A stretch of DNA of 6,627 nucleotides, from NCBI GenBank assembly GCA_016933315.1, contig JAFGBE010000193.1:1-6627 (forward strand), in the 5' to 3' direction. The translations under genes were made by a program, and so were the position numbers. The stretch comes from Candidatus Auribacterota bacterium (GTDB lineage: Bacteria > Auribacterota > UBA6266). Below are positions 1 through 5,774 of this stretch, piece by piece (positions within the stretch are counted from its first letter, which is position 1; each line of letters starts with the position of its first letter). The notes beneath the pieces were generated by a model, which saw nothing but the letters and a program-made list of their open reading frames with translations, had not been told where the DNA came from and did not search any database.

Positions 1-160
1 CCTCACAAATTACTGCGCAGGCCCACCCCGTAAAAGCTGACGTTCCTCCTATTCGTCGGAACTTTTCTTCCTCTTCGTCAGCGTTTCTACTTGCTTCGAG
101 CCCGAATCTTTTCTCACCGGAAATAATCAGGCACATCTACTGGAAAGACATATCGTGGTA
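1..160. other. Left-edge region without an assignable gene
   Basis: No known gene is recognisable here. On the minus strand, a frame with ATG at 136-134 stays open for 45 codons to the window edge. It has no clear Shine-Dalgarno sequence and is preceded immediately by an in-frame TAG. On the plus strand, a serine-rich frame is open from 3 to a TAA at 159-161. Both are short enough to be open by chance and neither resembles a family I know. The stretch lies downstream of tRNA-Pro in the direction of transcription. It could be the start of a truncated minus-strand gene, the tail of a convergent plus-strand gene, a structured RNA or plain spacer. Only sequence beyond the left edge would decide. 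Confidence 0.4.
36..82. repeat. Inverted repeat, 7-bp arms with a nested 4-bp stem
   Basis: The arms are GCTGACG (36-42) and CGTCAGC (76-82), a perfect 7-bp inverted repeat enclosing 33 bases. Inside, TTCC (43-46) pairs with GGAA (58-61) directly on top of the outer arm, leaving a pyrimidine-rich bulge on one side. Two imperfect direct copies of a TTCCTC..TTCGTC unit (from 43 and from 68) lie in the same stretch and account for part of the symmetry. There is no T-tract suggesting a terminator in either direction. The function is unknown. Confidence 0.4.
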
Positions 161-163
161 AAC

Positions 164-241
164 TGGTCGGGGCGGCGGGACTCGAACCCACGACCCCTTG
201 AACCCCATTCAAGTGCGCTAGCCAAACTGCGCTACGCCCCG
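164..241 (-). tRNA. tRNA-Pro, anticodon GGG
   Basis: The minus strand folds into a full cloverleaf. The 7-bp acceptor stem is CGGGGCG/CGCCCCG, the D stem is GCGC/GCGC with a GG-containing loop, and the 5-bp anticodon stem is CTTGA/TCAAG. The 7-base anticodon loop is ATGGGGT, and the T stem GTGGG/CCCGC closes the loop TTCGAGT. The anticodon GGG (positions 34-36) reads CCC and CCU proline codons. Three known identity features of bacterial tRNA-Pro agree: first pair C1-G72, discriminator A73 and G37 after the anticodon. The CCA end is encoded (166-164). The gene lies 69 bases downstream of the merR-type gene and may be co-transcribed or use its own promoter. Confidence 0.97.
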
Positions 242-247
242 ACAAAT

Positions 248-253
248 GTTATA
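248..253 (-). promoter_or_regulatory. Possible -10 box of tRNA-Pro
   Basis: TATAAC on the minus strand sits six bases upstream of the mature tRNA 5' end, so transcription from it would begin at or next to the tRNA. Sixteen bases upstream is only a poor -35 (TAGAAT). The tRNA may instead be made by read-through from plsY-gpsA-merR. Confidence 0.3.
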
Positions 254-277
254 CTTACCGATTGCTACCATTCTATT

Positions 278-310
278 TTTAAAAAAATAATAATCAAGAG
301 ATTTTTATCT
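278..310 (-). terminator. Weak terminator-like signal after the merR-type gene
   Basis: Directly after the merR stop, the minus strand shows a small AGAT/ATCT stem with an A-rich loop, followed a few bases later by a run of seven T residues. The stem is only 4 bp, so any termination would be partial. It could just as well be AT-rich spacer before the tRNA. Confidence 0.22.
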
Positions 311-640
311 TCAGGATTTCAATATCTTCTTCAAATCCGCGAGTTCTTTCTTTATCTGGTCGACAAACCCTTTGTCAAACGACACCTTTTTCAACTCTTC
401 CTTTTCCCTGTTCAACCTGTTTTTAGCGCCTTCGATAGTGAATTTCTCATCATACAAAAGCTTCTTGATCAACCGTACCACTTCAATATCTTTCTTCTGA
501 TATATCCTCTGCCCCCTGGGACTTTTGGAAGGCCTTAACTTACTGAATTCCTTTTCCCAGTATCTCAATACGAACGGTTCAAGCCCCGTAAGCTCGCTGA
601 CTTCGCTGATAGAATAATACAGCTTATCCTGGATCTTCAT
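311..640 (-). CDS. Small MerR-type helix-turn-helix protein
   Basis: This is a 109-residue protein with a MerR-type winged-helix DNA-binding domain. The N-terminal part (about residues 8-28) reads as the MerR helix-turn-helix, followed by the family signature RYWEKEF (26-32) and the wing element RGQRIY (42-47). The C-terminal third (about 70-108) is rich in Lys, Glu and Leu and suits the short antiparallel coiled coil that dimerises MerR proteins. There is no effector-binding domain and there are no metal-binding cysteines, so the signal it might sense is unknown. The ATG at 640 follows GGGGTG with a 5-base spacer. It comes 26 bases after gpsA and before tRNA-Pro. From memory, similar orphan MerR-type genes sit next to tRNA-Pro in deltaproteobacteria, and their targets are not established. 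The family call is firm and the role is open. Confidence 0.88.
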   Translation of the reverse strand: MKIQDKLYYSISEVSELTGLEPFVLRYWEKEFSKLRPSKSPRGQRIYQKKDIEVVRLIKKLLYDEKFTIEGAKNRLNREKEELKKVSFDKGFVDQIKKELADLKKILKS

Positions 641-666
641 GATTACACCCCATAAAATATATCGTT

Positions 667-1662
667 TTAAAAGTTTTCGGGTTTCGCATCTCTTGTCATA
701 AGGTCTTTCACGGCTTTCCTCGGAGCTTTGTTTTCATACAGGACCTTATACACTTCGGAACATATAGGCATTTCAACGCCGCGGGCGGCGGAAAGTTCTA
801 CTGCCGACAGGGCCGTCCTTACTCCCTCTGCTATCATCGGAGATTCTGATTGGGCTTCCTTAAGCGTCTTCCCGGCGCCTATTTCGTTACCCAGTTTAAG
901 ATTCCTGCCGTACTTGCTTATGCACGTCGTAATCAGGTCCCCCATTCCCGCAAGGCCAAAAAAAGTTTCCCTTTTTGCGCCCATCTTAACTCCCAGGCGC
1001 GCTATTTCAGCCAAACCTCTTGTCATCAGCGCCGCCTTGCTGTTATCACCGAAGCCCATGGCATCACAAATCCCGGCGGCAATCGCAATAACATTTTTCA
1101 GGGCGCCGCTTAACTCCACTCCGAGAACATCATCTCCGGAATAGACCCTGAAAAAATCTGTATGGAAAAGCCTTTGAACGTCTTCCGCTATCCCCACATC
1201 CCCGGAGACAGCCACAACCGTGGTAGGCATTTTCTTTGACACTTCTTCCGCATGGCTCGGCCCGGATAAAACCGCAATCCTGTCCGACGACAGTTCTTCC
1301 CTCATGACCTCGGTCATTCTTTTAAGAGACTTATTCTCTATCCCTTTGCTCAGGCTTACGCAAACAGCGTCCTCCCTGAGAAAATCCTTAAATGAGCGGC
1401 ATATGTCCCGCATGAAATGGGAAGGAACCGCAAATACGGCGTATTTTGATTCGCTTATCGCAACCTTAACATCGCCTGTCACAAGAACTCCGGAGGGTAT
1501 TTTAACCCCCGGCAGAAACTTCCTGTTTTCGCGGGACTTATTAATATTCTCAATGTTTTTTTCAAAAGCCCCCCACAAACTCACTTCCTCGCCTTTTTCG
1601 CTCAATAAAACAGCAATGGCCGTTCCCCAACTCCCGTCTCCGATTACAGTAACTTTGTTCAT
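667..1662 (-). CDS. gpsA: NAD(P)-dependent glycerol-3-phosphate dehydrogenase
   Basis: The cytoplasmic enzyme reduces dihydroxyacetone phosphate to sn-glycerol 3-phosphate, the backbone of bacterial phospholipids. The Rossmann dinucleotide site is at the N-terminus (GDGSWG, residues 8-13). SLSKGIE carries conserved Lys106, GPSHAEE is at 134-140, and ELSGALKN carries the catalytic Lys189. GLAGMGDLITTC (236-247) and GRN (252-254) match the family's substrate and cofactor region. At 331 residues it is normal length. I chose ATG 1662 because GAGGG at 1676-1672 lies nine bases upstream. An in-frame GTG at 1668 would overlap the plsY stop by four bases but leaves only three bases after the same GAGGG. 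The gene follows plsY by two bases, so the two are probably translationally coupled. Its product is the substrate of PlsY. Confidence 0.96.
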   Translation of the reverse strand: MNKVTVIGDGSWGTAIAVLLSEKGEEVSLWGAFEKNIENINKSRENRKFLPGVKIPSGVLVTGDVKVAISESKYAVFAVPSHFMRDICRSFKDFLREDAVCVSLSKGIENKSLKRMTEVMREELSSDRIAVLSGPSHAEEVSKKMPTTVVAVSGDVGIAEDVQRLFHTDFFRVYSGDDVLGVELSGALKNVIAIAAGICDAMGFGDNSKAALMTRGLAEIARLGVKMGAKRETFFGLAGMGDLITTCISKYGRNLKLGNEIGAGKTLKEAQSESPMIAEGVRTALSAVELSAARGVEMPICSEVYKVLYENKAPRKAVKDLMTRDAKPENF

Positions 1663-1664
1663 TT

Positions 1665-2291
1665 TCACATACCCTCTTTTTTTCCGCCGCCCGCCGCCGG
1701 CTTGGGAAAACTGAATTTAGGTTCCGTCCCGGCTATCAGCCGCCGGATATTATTCTTATGCATATAAACTACAAGAACCGCCGCAAGGGAAACAAACGCC
1801 GCTATTTTCAAAGGAGACGCGAAATACCACATTATAAAAGGCATAAGAACCGCCGCAGTTATAGAGCTCAGGGAAATATAGCGGAACAAAACAAATACAA
1901 CGGCAAAAACGACTAAAGACACACACGCTGCAGCAGGATTTAAAGCGATAATAATCCCCACTCCCGACGCGACGCCTTTCCCCCCCTTAAAACCCAGAAA
2001 AACAGGCCACATATGCCCCAGAAGAACCGCAGCTGCCGAGATAAAAACAAGGTTGCTGTCTATACTTTGAAATTTTATAAGCAAGAACACGGGCAGAAAC
2101 CCCTTAAGACAGTCCAGCAAGAACGTTATACATCCGTATTTAAAACCGAACAATCTCGCTACGTTAGTCGCGCCTACATTCCCGCTGCCCAGCGTCCTTA
2201 TGTCTTTTCCCGAAACTAACCTGCAGATAATAAAAGCAGTGGGAAAAGACCCTATTATATACGAAACCACAAAAACTATTAAAAAACTCAT
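1665..2291 (-). CDS. plsY: Acyl-phosphate:glycerol-3-phosphate acyltransferase
   Basis: This integral membrane enzyme moves an acyl chain from acyl phosphate (made by PlsX, not in this window) to position 1 of glycerol 3-phosphate, giving lysophosphatidate. All three cytoplasmic motifs of the family are present: SGKDIRTLGSGNVGATN (27-43), GHMWPVFLGFKGGKGVA (92-108) with the glycine-rich phosphate-binding part, and HKNNIRRLIAGTEPKF (178-193). Hydrophobic segments near residues 3-24, 53-73, 82-100, 110-137 and 142-176 fit the five-helix topology. The Gly- and Lys-rich tail after 195 is lineage-specific. The ATG at 2291 is preceded by GGGGAG at close spacing. The promoter about 40 bases upstream makes this the first gene of a plsY-gpsA-merR unit. 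Length (208 residues) is typical. Confidence 0.96.
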   Translation of the reverse strand: MSFLIVFVVSYIIGSFPTAFIICRLVSGKDIRTLGSGNVGATNVARLFGFKYGCITFLLDCLKGFLPVFLLIKFQSIDSNLVFISAAAVLLGHMWPVFLGFKGGKGVASGVGIIIALNPAAACVSLVVFAVVFVLFRYISLSSITAAVLMPFIMWYFASPLKIAAFVSLAAVLVVYMHKNNIRRLIAGTEPKFSFPKPAAGGGKKEGM

Positions 2292-2331
2292 ATCTCCCCG
2301 ATGATATCCCCTGGATAAATAATCATACAGT

Positions 2332-2360
2332 ATTATTTCATATAATTGTTATAATATCAA
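2332..2360 (-). promoter_or_regulatory. Sigma-70-type promoter for plsY-gpsA-merR
   Basis: On the minus strand, TTGATA (2360-2355, five of six matches to the -35 consensus) is followed by a 17-base spacer and AATAAT (2337-2332, five of six matches to the -10). TG sits one base upstream of the -10, giving an extended -10. Transcription would start near 2325, leaving a leader of about 34 bases before the plsY ATG. The gap is very AT-rich, which raises the chance of accidental matches. The position right after the der stop and hairpin supports the call. Confidence 0.6.
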
Positions 2361-2370
2361 CTATAATAAG

Positions 2371-2396
2371 CAGTTAAGAGATTAATGTCTTAACTG
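2371..2396 (-). terminator. Hairpin over the der stop codon, possible weak terminator
   Basis: CAGTTAAGA and TCTTAACTG form a perfect 9-bp stem with an 8-base loop. The der TAA (2384-2382) lies in the loop. In the minus-strand transcript the stem is followed by a U-rich but interrupted stretch (CUUAUUAUAGUU), so intrinsic termination would be weak. Together with the promoter that follows, it marks a likely boundary between the kor-gltX-pgsA-der and plsY-gpsA-merR units. It could instead protect the mRNA 3' end. Confidence 0.38.
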
Positions 2397-3722
2397 TGTT
2401 TTGTACCGGGACTCCCTGTTTCTGAATTTGATGAAAATAGGAGAACCTTTGATTCCGAAATGGTTACGTATACAGTTAACCAGATAGTTCTCGTAACTTT
2501 TCCTAAGCAGTTCCTTGTTGTTGACAAAAAATAAGAATGACGGCGGACATGTGCCGCACTGGGTTGCGTAATAAAATTTCAACCTCGAATTTTTAACTAT
2601 GGGCGGCAGAGTCTTCTGTATAGCCTTATTTATGAGCCGGTTCAGCTCCGAAGTAGGAATTTTTATCGAGCTCATATTATAAACGCCCCGGAATATCTTT
2701 ACTGTTTCAAGGATATTCCTGCCGGTCAGTGAGGACATAAAAACCACGGGGGCATAACTGAGAAAGGGCATTTTTCTTTTTATCGCATCATCATACGATT
2801 CCTGCGTGCAGCCCTTAACAAGATCCCACTTGTTTACGCCTATTATACAGGGTTTGCCCCTATTGGAAACGAACGAGGCGATTTTTAAATCGATAGAACC
2901 CGGGCCTCTTTGTGCGTCTATCAGAAGGAAAACGATATCCGCCCTTTCTATGCTCTTTTCTGCCCTCATAACACTGTACTTTTCAACCGCGTCTTTTATT
3001 TTTTTCCTTTTCCTTATGCCCGCAGTATCTATAAGAATAAAATCCGTATCGCCGGCTTTGAATTCAACATCGATCGAGTCTCTTGTTGTCCCCGAAACCT
3101 CGCTGACAATCACCCTCTCTTCGGATAGGAGCTTATTGATGAAAGATGATTTGCCCGCATTAGGCCTTCCCACAACGGCTATCTTAAGTGAGTTTTCCGG
3201 AAGAATGATTTCTTCGGTAAAAGGTATCAGAGAGGTTATCCTGTCCAGTATCCCTCCAATCCCTATGTTATGCAGGGCTGAAACTCCGACAACCGGATCA
3301 ATGCCCATTTCATAAAAAAGAGCTATGTCATTCAGCAACTCCGGGTTATCGCATTTATTAACGGCAAGGATCAGAGGTTTCCCCGATTTCCTCGCGTGAG
3401 ATGCCACTTCCATATCCAGCGGCATGCAGCCGGCGGTAACGTCGACAACCAACACCAGGACGTCCGACATCGAAATTGAGCGGTCGGCATGTTTGAGGAT
3501 CTCGGTTTCCATTAAATCTTTTTTGCCGGGGATTATCCCTCCCGTGTCACTCAATTCAAAAACGCAATCATTATGCGCCAGTCTCCCCGAAACCCTGTCT
3601 CTTGTCACTCCGGGCTCCGGGTTGACTATCGATATTTTCTTGCCCAATAAACGGTTAAACAATGCGGATTTACCGACATTAGGCCTTCCTATTATAGTAA
3701 CTTTTCTGACATCAGCGCTCAT
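2382..3722 (-). CDS. der: Ribosome-assembly GTPase Der (EngA)
   Basis: Der is an essential bacterial GTPase with two G domains in tandem that acts in late assembly of the 50S ribosomal subunit. The first G domain shows G1 GRPNVGKS (12-19), G2 Thr40 in PGVTRDR, G3 DTGG (59-62) and G4 NKCD (122-125). The second shows G1 GRPNAGKS (185-192), G2 Thr213 in GTTRD, G3 DTAG (232-235) and G4 NKWD (297-300). The C-terminal part from about 350 is the KH-like RNA-binding domain, ending in the typical basic tail. All nucleotide-binding motifs are intact, and 446 residues is within the family range. The ATG at 3722 gives the usual N-terminus but has no recognisable Shine-Dalgarno sequence. It starts nine bases after pgsA, so initiation probably depends on translation of pgsA. 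Confidence 0.98.
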   Translation of the reverse strand: MSADVRKVTIIGRPNVGKSALFNRLLGKKISIVNPEPGVTRDRVSGRLAHNDCVFELSDTGGIIPGKKDLMETEILKHADRSISMSDVLVLVVDVTAGCMPLDMEVASHARKSGKPLILAVNKCDNPELLNDIALFYEMGIDPVVGVSALHNIGIGGILDRITSLIPFTEEIILPENSLKIAVVGRPNAGKSSFINKLLSEERVIVSEVSGTTRDSIDVEFKAGDTDFILIDTAGIRKRKKIKDAVEKYSVMRAEKSIERADIVFLLIDAQRGPGSIDLKIASFVSNRGKPCIIGVNKWDLVKGCTQESYDDAIKRKMPFLSYAPVVFMSSLTGRNILETVKIFRGVYNMSSIKIPTSELNRLINKAIQKTLPPIVKNSRLKFYYATQCGTCPPSFLFFVNNKELLRKSYENYLVNCIRNHFGIKGSPIFIKFRNRESRYKTQLRH

Positions 3723-3731
3723 AAGATATTT

Positions 3732-4328
3732 TTAATTCCGCTTCTTCTTTCCGGCTTCTTCTTCGGCACTTACAAGTTGCCTCGCTCCCTTAATCATATA
3801 ATCAGCCCCTGATACAACTGTAAGCAATGTGGAAAGATAAACAATAATCATAGGATTGGGAATAATGAAAAGGACCCACAATACCGTGGTCATCTGCAGG
3901 AATGTAGTGACTTTGCCGAATATGCTCGGGCGAACGTGAACATCACCCAATATCATCCAGACGAGAAAAGACCCCAGCAGGATAATTACATCCCTCGTTA
4001 TCACTGCAACCGCATACCAGTAAGGCAGGCTGAACTCCATAGATGTCTTCGCCATACTGGGAAATGTCAGCACGATAACGGCCGAAGTCAACAGTAATTT
4101 ATCCGCAATGGGATCAAGGATAGTACCCAGCCTGCTTTTCTGGTTGAAATGCCTTGCGATAAACCCGTCCAGCGCATCGGTCAGCATCGCCACCGCGAAA
4201 AAACCGATTGCGATAAACCTCAGGGCCTCATCCTGCCCGTTTTCCGAAACCCTGAAATAATGCATAACCGCGACAAAACACGGCACAAGAAGCATCCTGA
4301 TAACAGAAATTTTATTGGCCCAGTTCAA
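3732..4328 (-). CDS. pgsA: CDP-diacylglycerol--glycerol-3-phosphate 3-phosphatidyltransferase
   Basis: This membrane enzyme joins CDP-diacylglycerol and glycerol 3-phosphate to give phosphatidylglycerol phosphate, the committed step to phosphatidylglycerol and cardiolipin. The CDP-alcohol phosphotransferase signature D-x2-D-G-x2-A-R-x8-G-x3-D-x3-D is complete: Asp51, Asp54, Gly55, Ala58, Arg59, Gly68, Asp72 and Asp76, which includes all four metal-binding aspartates. Hydrophobic stretches around 8-24, 36-52, 76-92, 104-127 and 142-170 fit a multi-helix membrane protein, and the C-terminus is basic. The initiation codon is TTG at 4328, supported by a perfect Shine-Dalgarno nine bases upstream. 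The family signature suits a PgsA. Phosphatidylserine synthase and other members of this superfamily are less likely given the N-terminus (NKISVIRMLLVP) and the length of 198 residues. Confidence 0.93.
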   Translation of the reverse strand: MNWANKISVIRMLLVPCFVAVMHYFRVSENGQDEALRFIAIGFFAVAMLTDALDGFIARHFNQKSRLGTILDPIADKLLLTSAVIVLTFPSMAKTSMEFSLPYWYAVAVITRDVIILLGSFLVWMILGDVHVRPSIFGKVTTFLQMTTVLWVLFIIPNPMIIVYLSTLLTVVSGADYMIKGARQLVSAEEEAGKKKRN

Positions 4329-4334
4329 ACGATT

Positions 4335-4343
4335 TCACCTCCT
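4335..4343 (-). promoter_or_regulatory. Perfect Shine-Dalgarno for pgsA (TTG start)
   Basis: AGGAGGTGA on the minus strand matches all nine bases of the usual 16S anti-Shine-Dalgarno, with nine bases between AGGAGG and the TTG at 4328. It decides the start of pgsA. It may compensate for the weak TTG codon. Confidence 0.85.
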
Positions 4344-4373
4344 GTTTCACATCACTTCAACCCGGCAGGCCCG

Positions 4374-4392
4374 CAATGCTGTTTAAGCATTG
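4374..4392 (-). promoter_or_regulatory. Hairpin with the gltX stop codon in its loop
   Basis: CAATGCT and AGCATTG form a 7-bp stem around the five-base loop TAAAC, and the gltX TAA (4385-4383) lies in that loop. No T-tract follows, so it is not a classic terminator. It ends about 30 bases before the pgsA Shine-Dalgarno. It may affect ribosome passage or mRNA processing between gltX and pgsA, or be accidental. Confidence 0.35.
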
Positions 4393-5756
4393 GCGCCGGG
4401 ACCCTGTATTTTAAAAGGAAATTTACCGGCGTTAAGAAAAGACAGCGTGTTCTTTAGCCTCTTGAGGCAATTTTCTCTTCCGATGCCGATCATTGTTTCA
4501 AAGATAGGCGGACTTGCCGCTGATCCCGTGACCGCGACCCTGACAGGATGAATCAATTTAGAATTCGAAATATTCATCTCTTCTTTCACGCCTATGAAAC
4601 TTTTTTCCAGGGCGGCGGCGCTAAAAGCATCCTCCCTCTCAATCTCATTGATAATCTTTCCGAGGATACCGGCTACCCCTTCCTTAAGCAGGTATTTTTT
4701 CACCGCGCTTTCATCATATTCAATGTCTTTTGCGAAGAAAAACCCTGCAAGCTCCGTTATTTCCGAAAAGGTCTTTAACCTTTCCTGCACGAGCGAAATT
4801 ATAAATTTAAAATGATCTTCATCCGTATCTTTATTTGTTATGCCGGATTCCTCAAGATACGGCAGAACGGCGGACGTCAGCGCCTCCAGACTCATCTCCC
4901 TTATATAAACCCCGTTAAGCCACTGCAGTTTTTTTACATCGAATATCGCCCCTTTTTTTCCGATCCTTTCGAGGCTGAACGACTTTATGATTTCTTCTAT
5001 ACTCATCTTTTCCCTGTTATCACCCGGCGCCCATCCCAAAAGCGCCAGGAAATTAACAAACGCCTTGCTGAAATACCCCTCTTTTTTATACTGTCCGACA
5101 GATGTCGCCCCATGCCTCTTTGATAACCTTGAACCATCGGGGCCGAGTATCAGCGGCACATGCGCAAATTCGGGTAAAGGAAACCCAAGGGCTTCATAGA
5201 GCAGGATTTGCTTCGGTGTATTGGAAATATGGTCATCGCCCCTGATTATATGGGTTATCCCCATTAAATGATCGTCTATGACGCAGGCAAAATTATATGC
5301 CGCCGTTCCGTCCGATTTCATCAAGACAATATCCTTTAAAACCGACGTGTCGAATTCAACATCGGCATGGATTAAATCCCTTACCACTATCTTCCTGTTG
5401 TCCGGCAGCTTAAAAATAACCGCCTTGTGCGCGCCTTTGACCTCATCGGATTCATAAGCCAGGCCTTTGGAAAGAAGCTCCTGCGCATACTTCCTGTATA
5501 TCTCTTTTCTTCCCGATTGGAAAAAAGGGCCTTCATCCCAATCGATCCCGAGCCATTCCAGGCTGTCAAAAATAGCTTTTGTAGATTCTTCCGTAGACCG
5601 GACAGCATCAGTATCTTCTATCCTTAAAACAAGCTTTCCCCCTGTGTTCTTTGCATAGAGCCAGTTGAAAAGCGCCGTCCTGGCTCCTCCCACATGCAAA
5701 TAACCCGTAGGCGCAGGGGCAAATCTTACTTTTTTCACCTTCTCTGTCTTGTGCAT
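4383..5756 (-). CDS. gltX: Glutamyl-tRNA synthetase, compact form
   Basis: This class I aminoacyl-tRNA synthetase attaches glutamate to tRNA-Glu and, in bacteria lacking GlnRS, often also to tRNA-Gln. The HIGH-type signature is PAPTGYLHVGG (14-24), the KMSKS-type loop is SRLSKR (209-214), and RGDDHISNTPKQ (172-183) is the family's active-site stretch. The all-helical anticodon-binding region occupies about 320-457. I chose ATG 5756 (457 residues) because TAGGAG at 5767-5762 lies five bases upstream. An in-frame GTG at 5762 overlaps that ribosome-binding site. Between GLAY (98-101) and VIFKLP (113-118) there are only 11 residues. E. coli GluRS has about 44 there, including its zinc-binding cysteines, and none of those cysteines is present. 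The frame is intact, so this is a short variant rather than a broken gene. It lies 18 bases after korC. Confidence 0.96.
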   Translation of the reverse strand: MHKTEKVKKVRFAPAPTGYLHVGGARTALFNWLYAKNTGGKLVLRIEDTDAVRSTEESTKAIFDSLEWLGIDWDEGPFFQSGRKEIYRKYAQELLSKGLAYESDEVKGAHKAVIFKLPDNRKIVVRDLIHADVEFDTSVLKDIVLMKSDGTAAYNFACVIDDHLMGITHIIRGDDHISNTPKQILLYEALGFPLPEFAHVPLILGPDGSRLSKRHGATSVGQYKKEGYFSKAFVNFLALLGWAPGDNREKMSIEEIIKSFSLERIGKKGAIFDVKKLQWLNGVYIREMSLEALTSAVLPYLEESGITNKDTDEDHFKFIISLVQERLKTFSEITELAGFFFAKDIEYDESAVKKYLLKEGVAGILGKIINEIEREDAFSAAALEKSFIGVKEEMNISNSKLIHPVRVAVTGSAASPPIFETMIGIGRENCLKRLKNTLSFLNAGKFPFKIQGPGANA

Positions 5757-5761
5757 TATCA

Positions 5762-5767
5762 CTCCTA
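5762..5767 (-). promoter_or_regulatory. Shine-Dalgarno of gltX
   Basis: TAGGAG on the minus strand lies five bases upstream of ATG 5756, in the 18-base gap after korC. Its last G is the first base of an in-frame GTG, which argues against that GTG as the true start. Confidence 0.7.
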
Positions 5768-5774
5768 CTTTAGA

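Noticed and set aside
13..20. Palindrome CTGCGCAG as an operator or attachment site
   Set aside because: Eight-base palindromes are expected by chance, and there is no second copy or integrase gene.
1..140. RNase P RNA, tmRNA or SRP RNA at the left edge
   Set aside because: The conserved sequences of these RNAs, such as the RNase P GAGGAAAGTC core or a tmRNA tag frame ending in LAA plus stop, are not present in the visible part.
155..538. Plus-strand open frame of 127 codons
   Set aside because: It runs antisense across tRNA-Pro and the merR-type gene, and its product has no family resemblance; both minus-strand genes are well supported.
728..1714. Plus-strand open frames at 728-1144, 850-1113 and 1220-1714
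   Set aside because: They are antisense shadows of gpsA, whose motifs cover the whole region.
2806..3735. Plus-strand open frames opposite der (2806-3315, 2910-3128, 3424-3735)
   Set aside because: der has two complete G domains on the minus strand, so these frames are by-products of its codon use.
5757..5762. GTG at 5762 as gltX start
   Set aside because: It overlaps the GGAG ribosome-binding site; ATG 5756 has correct spacing.
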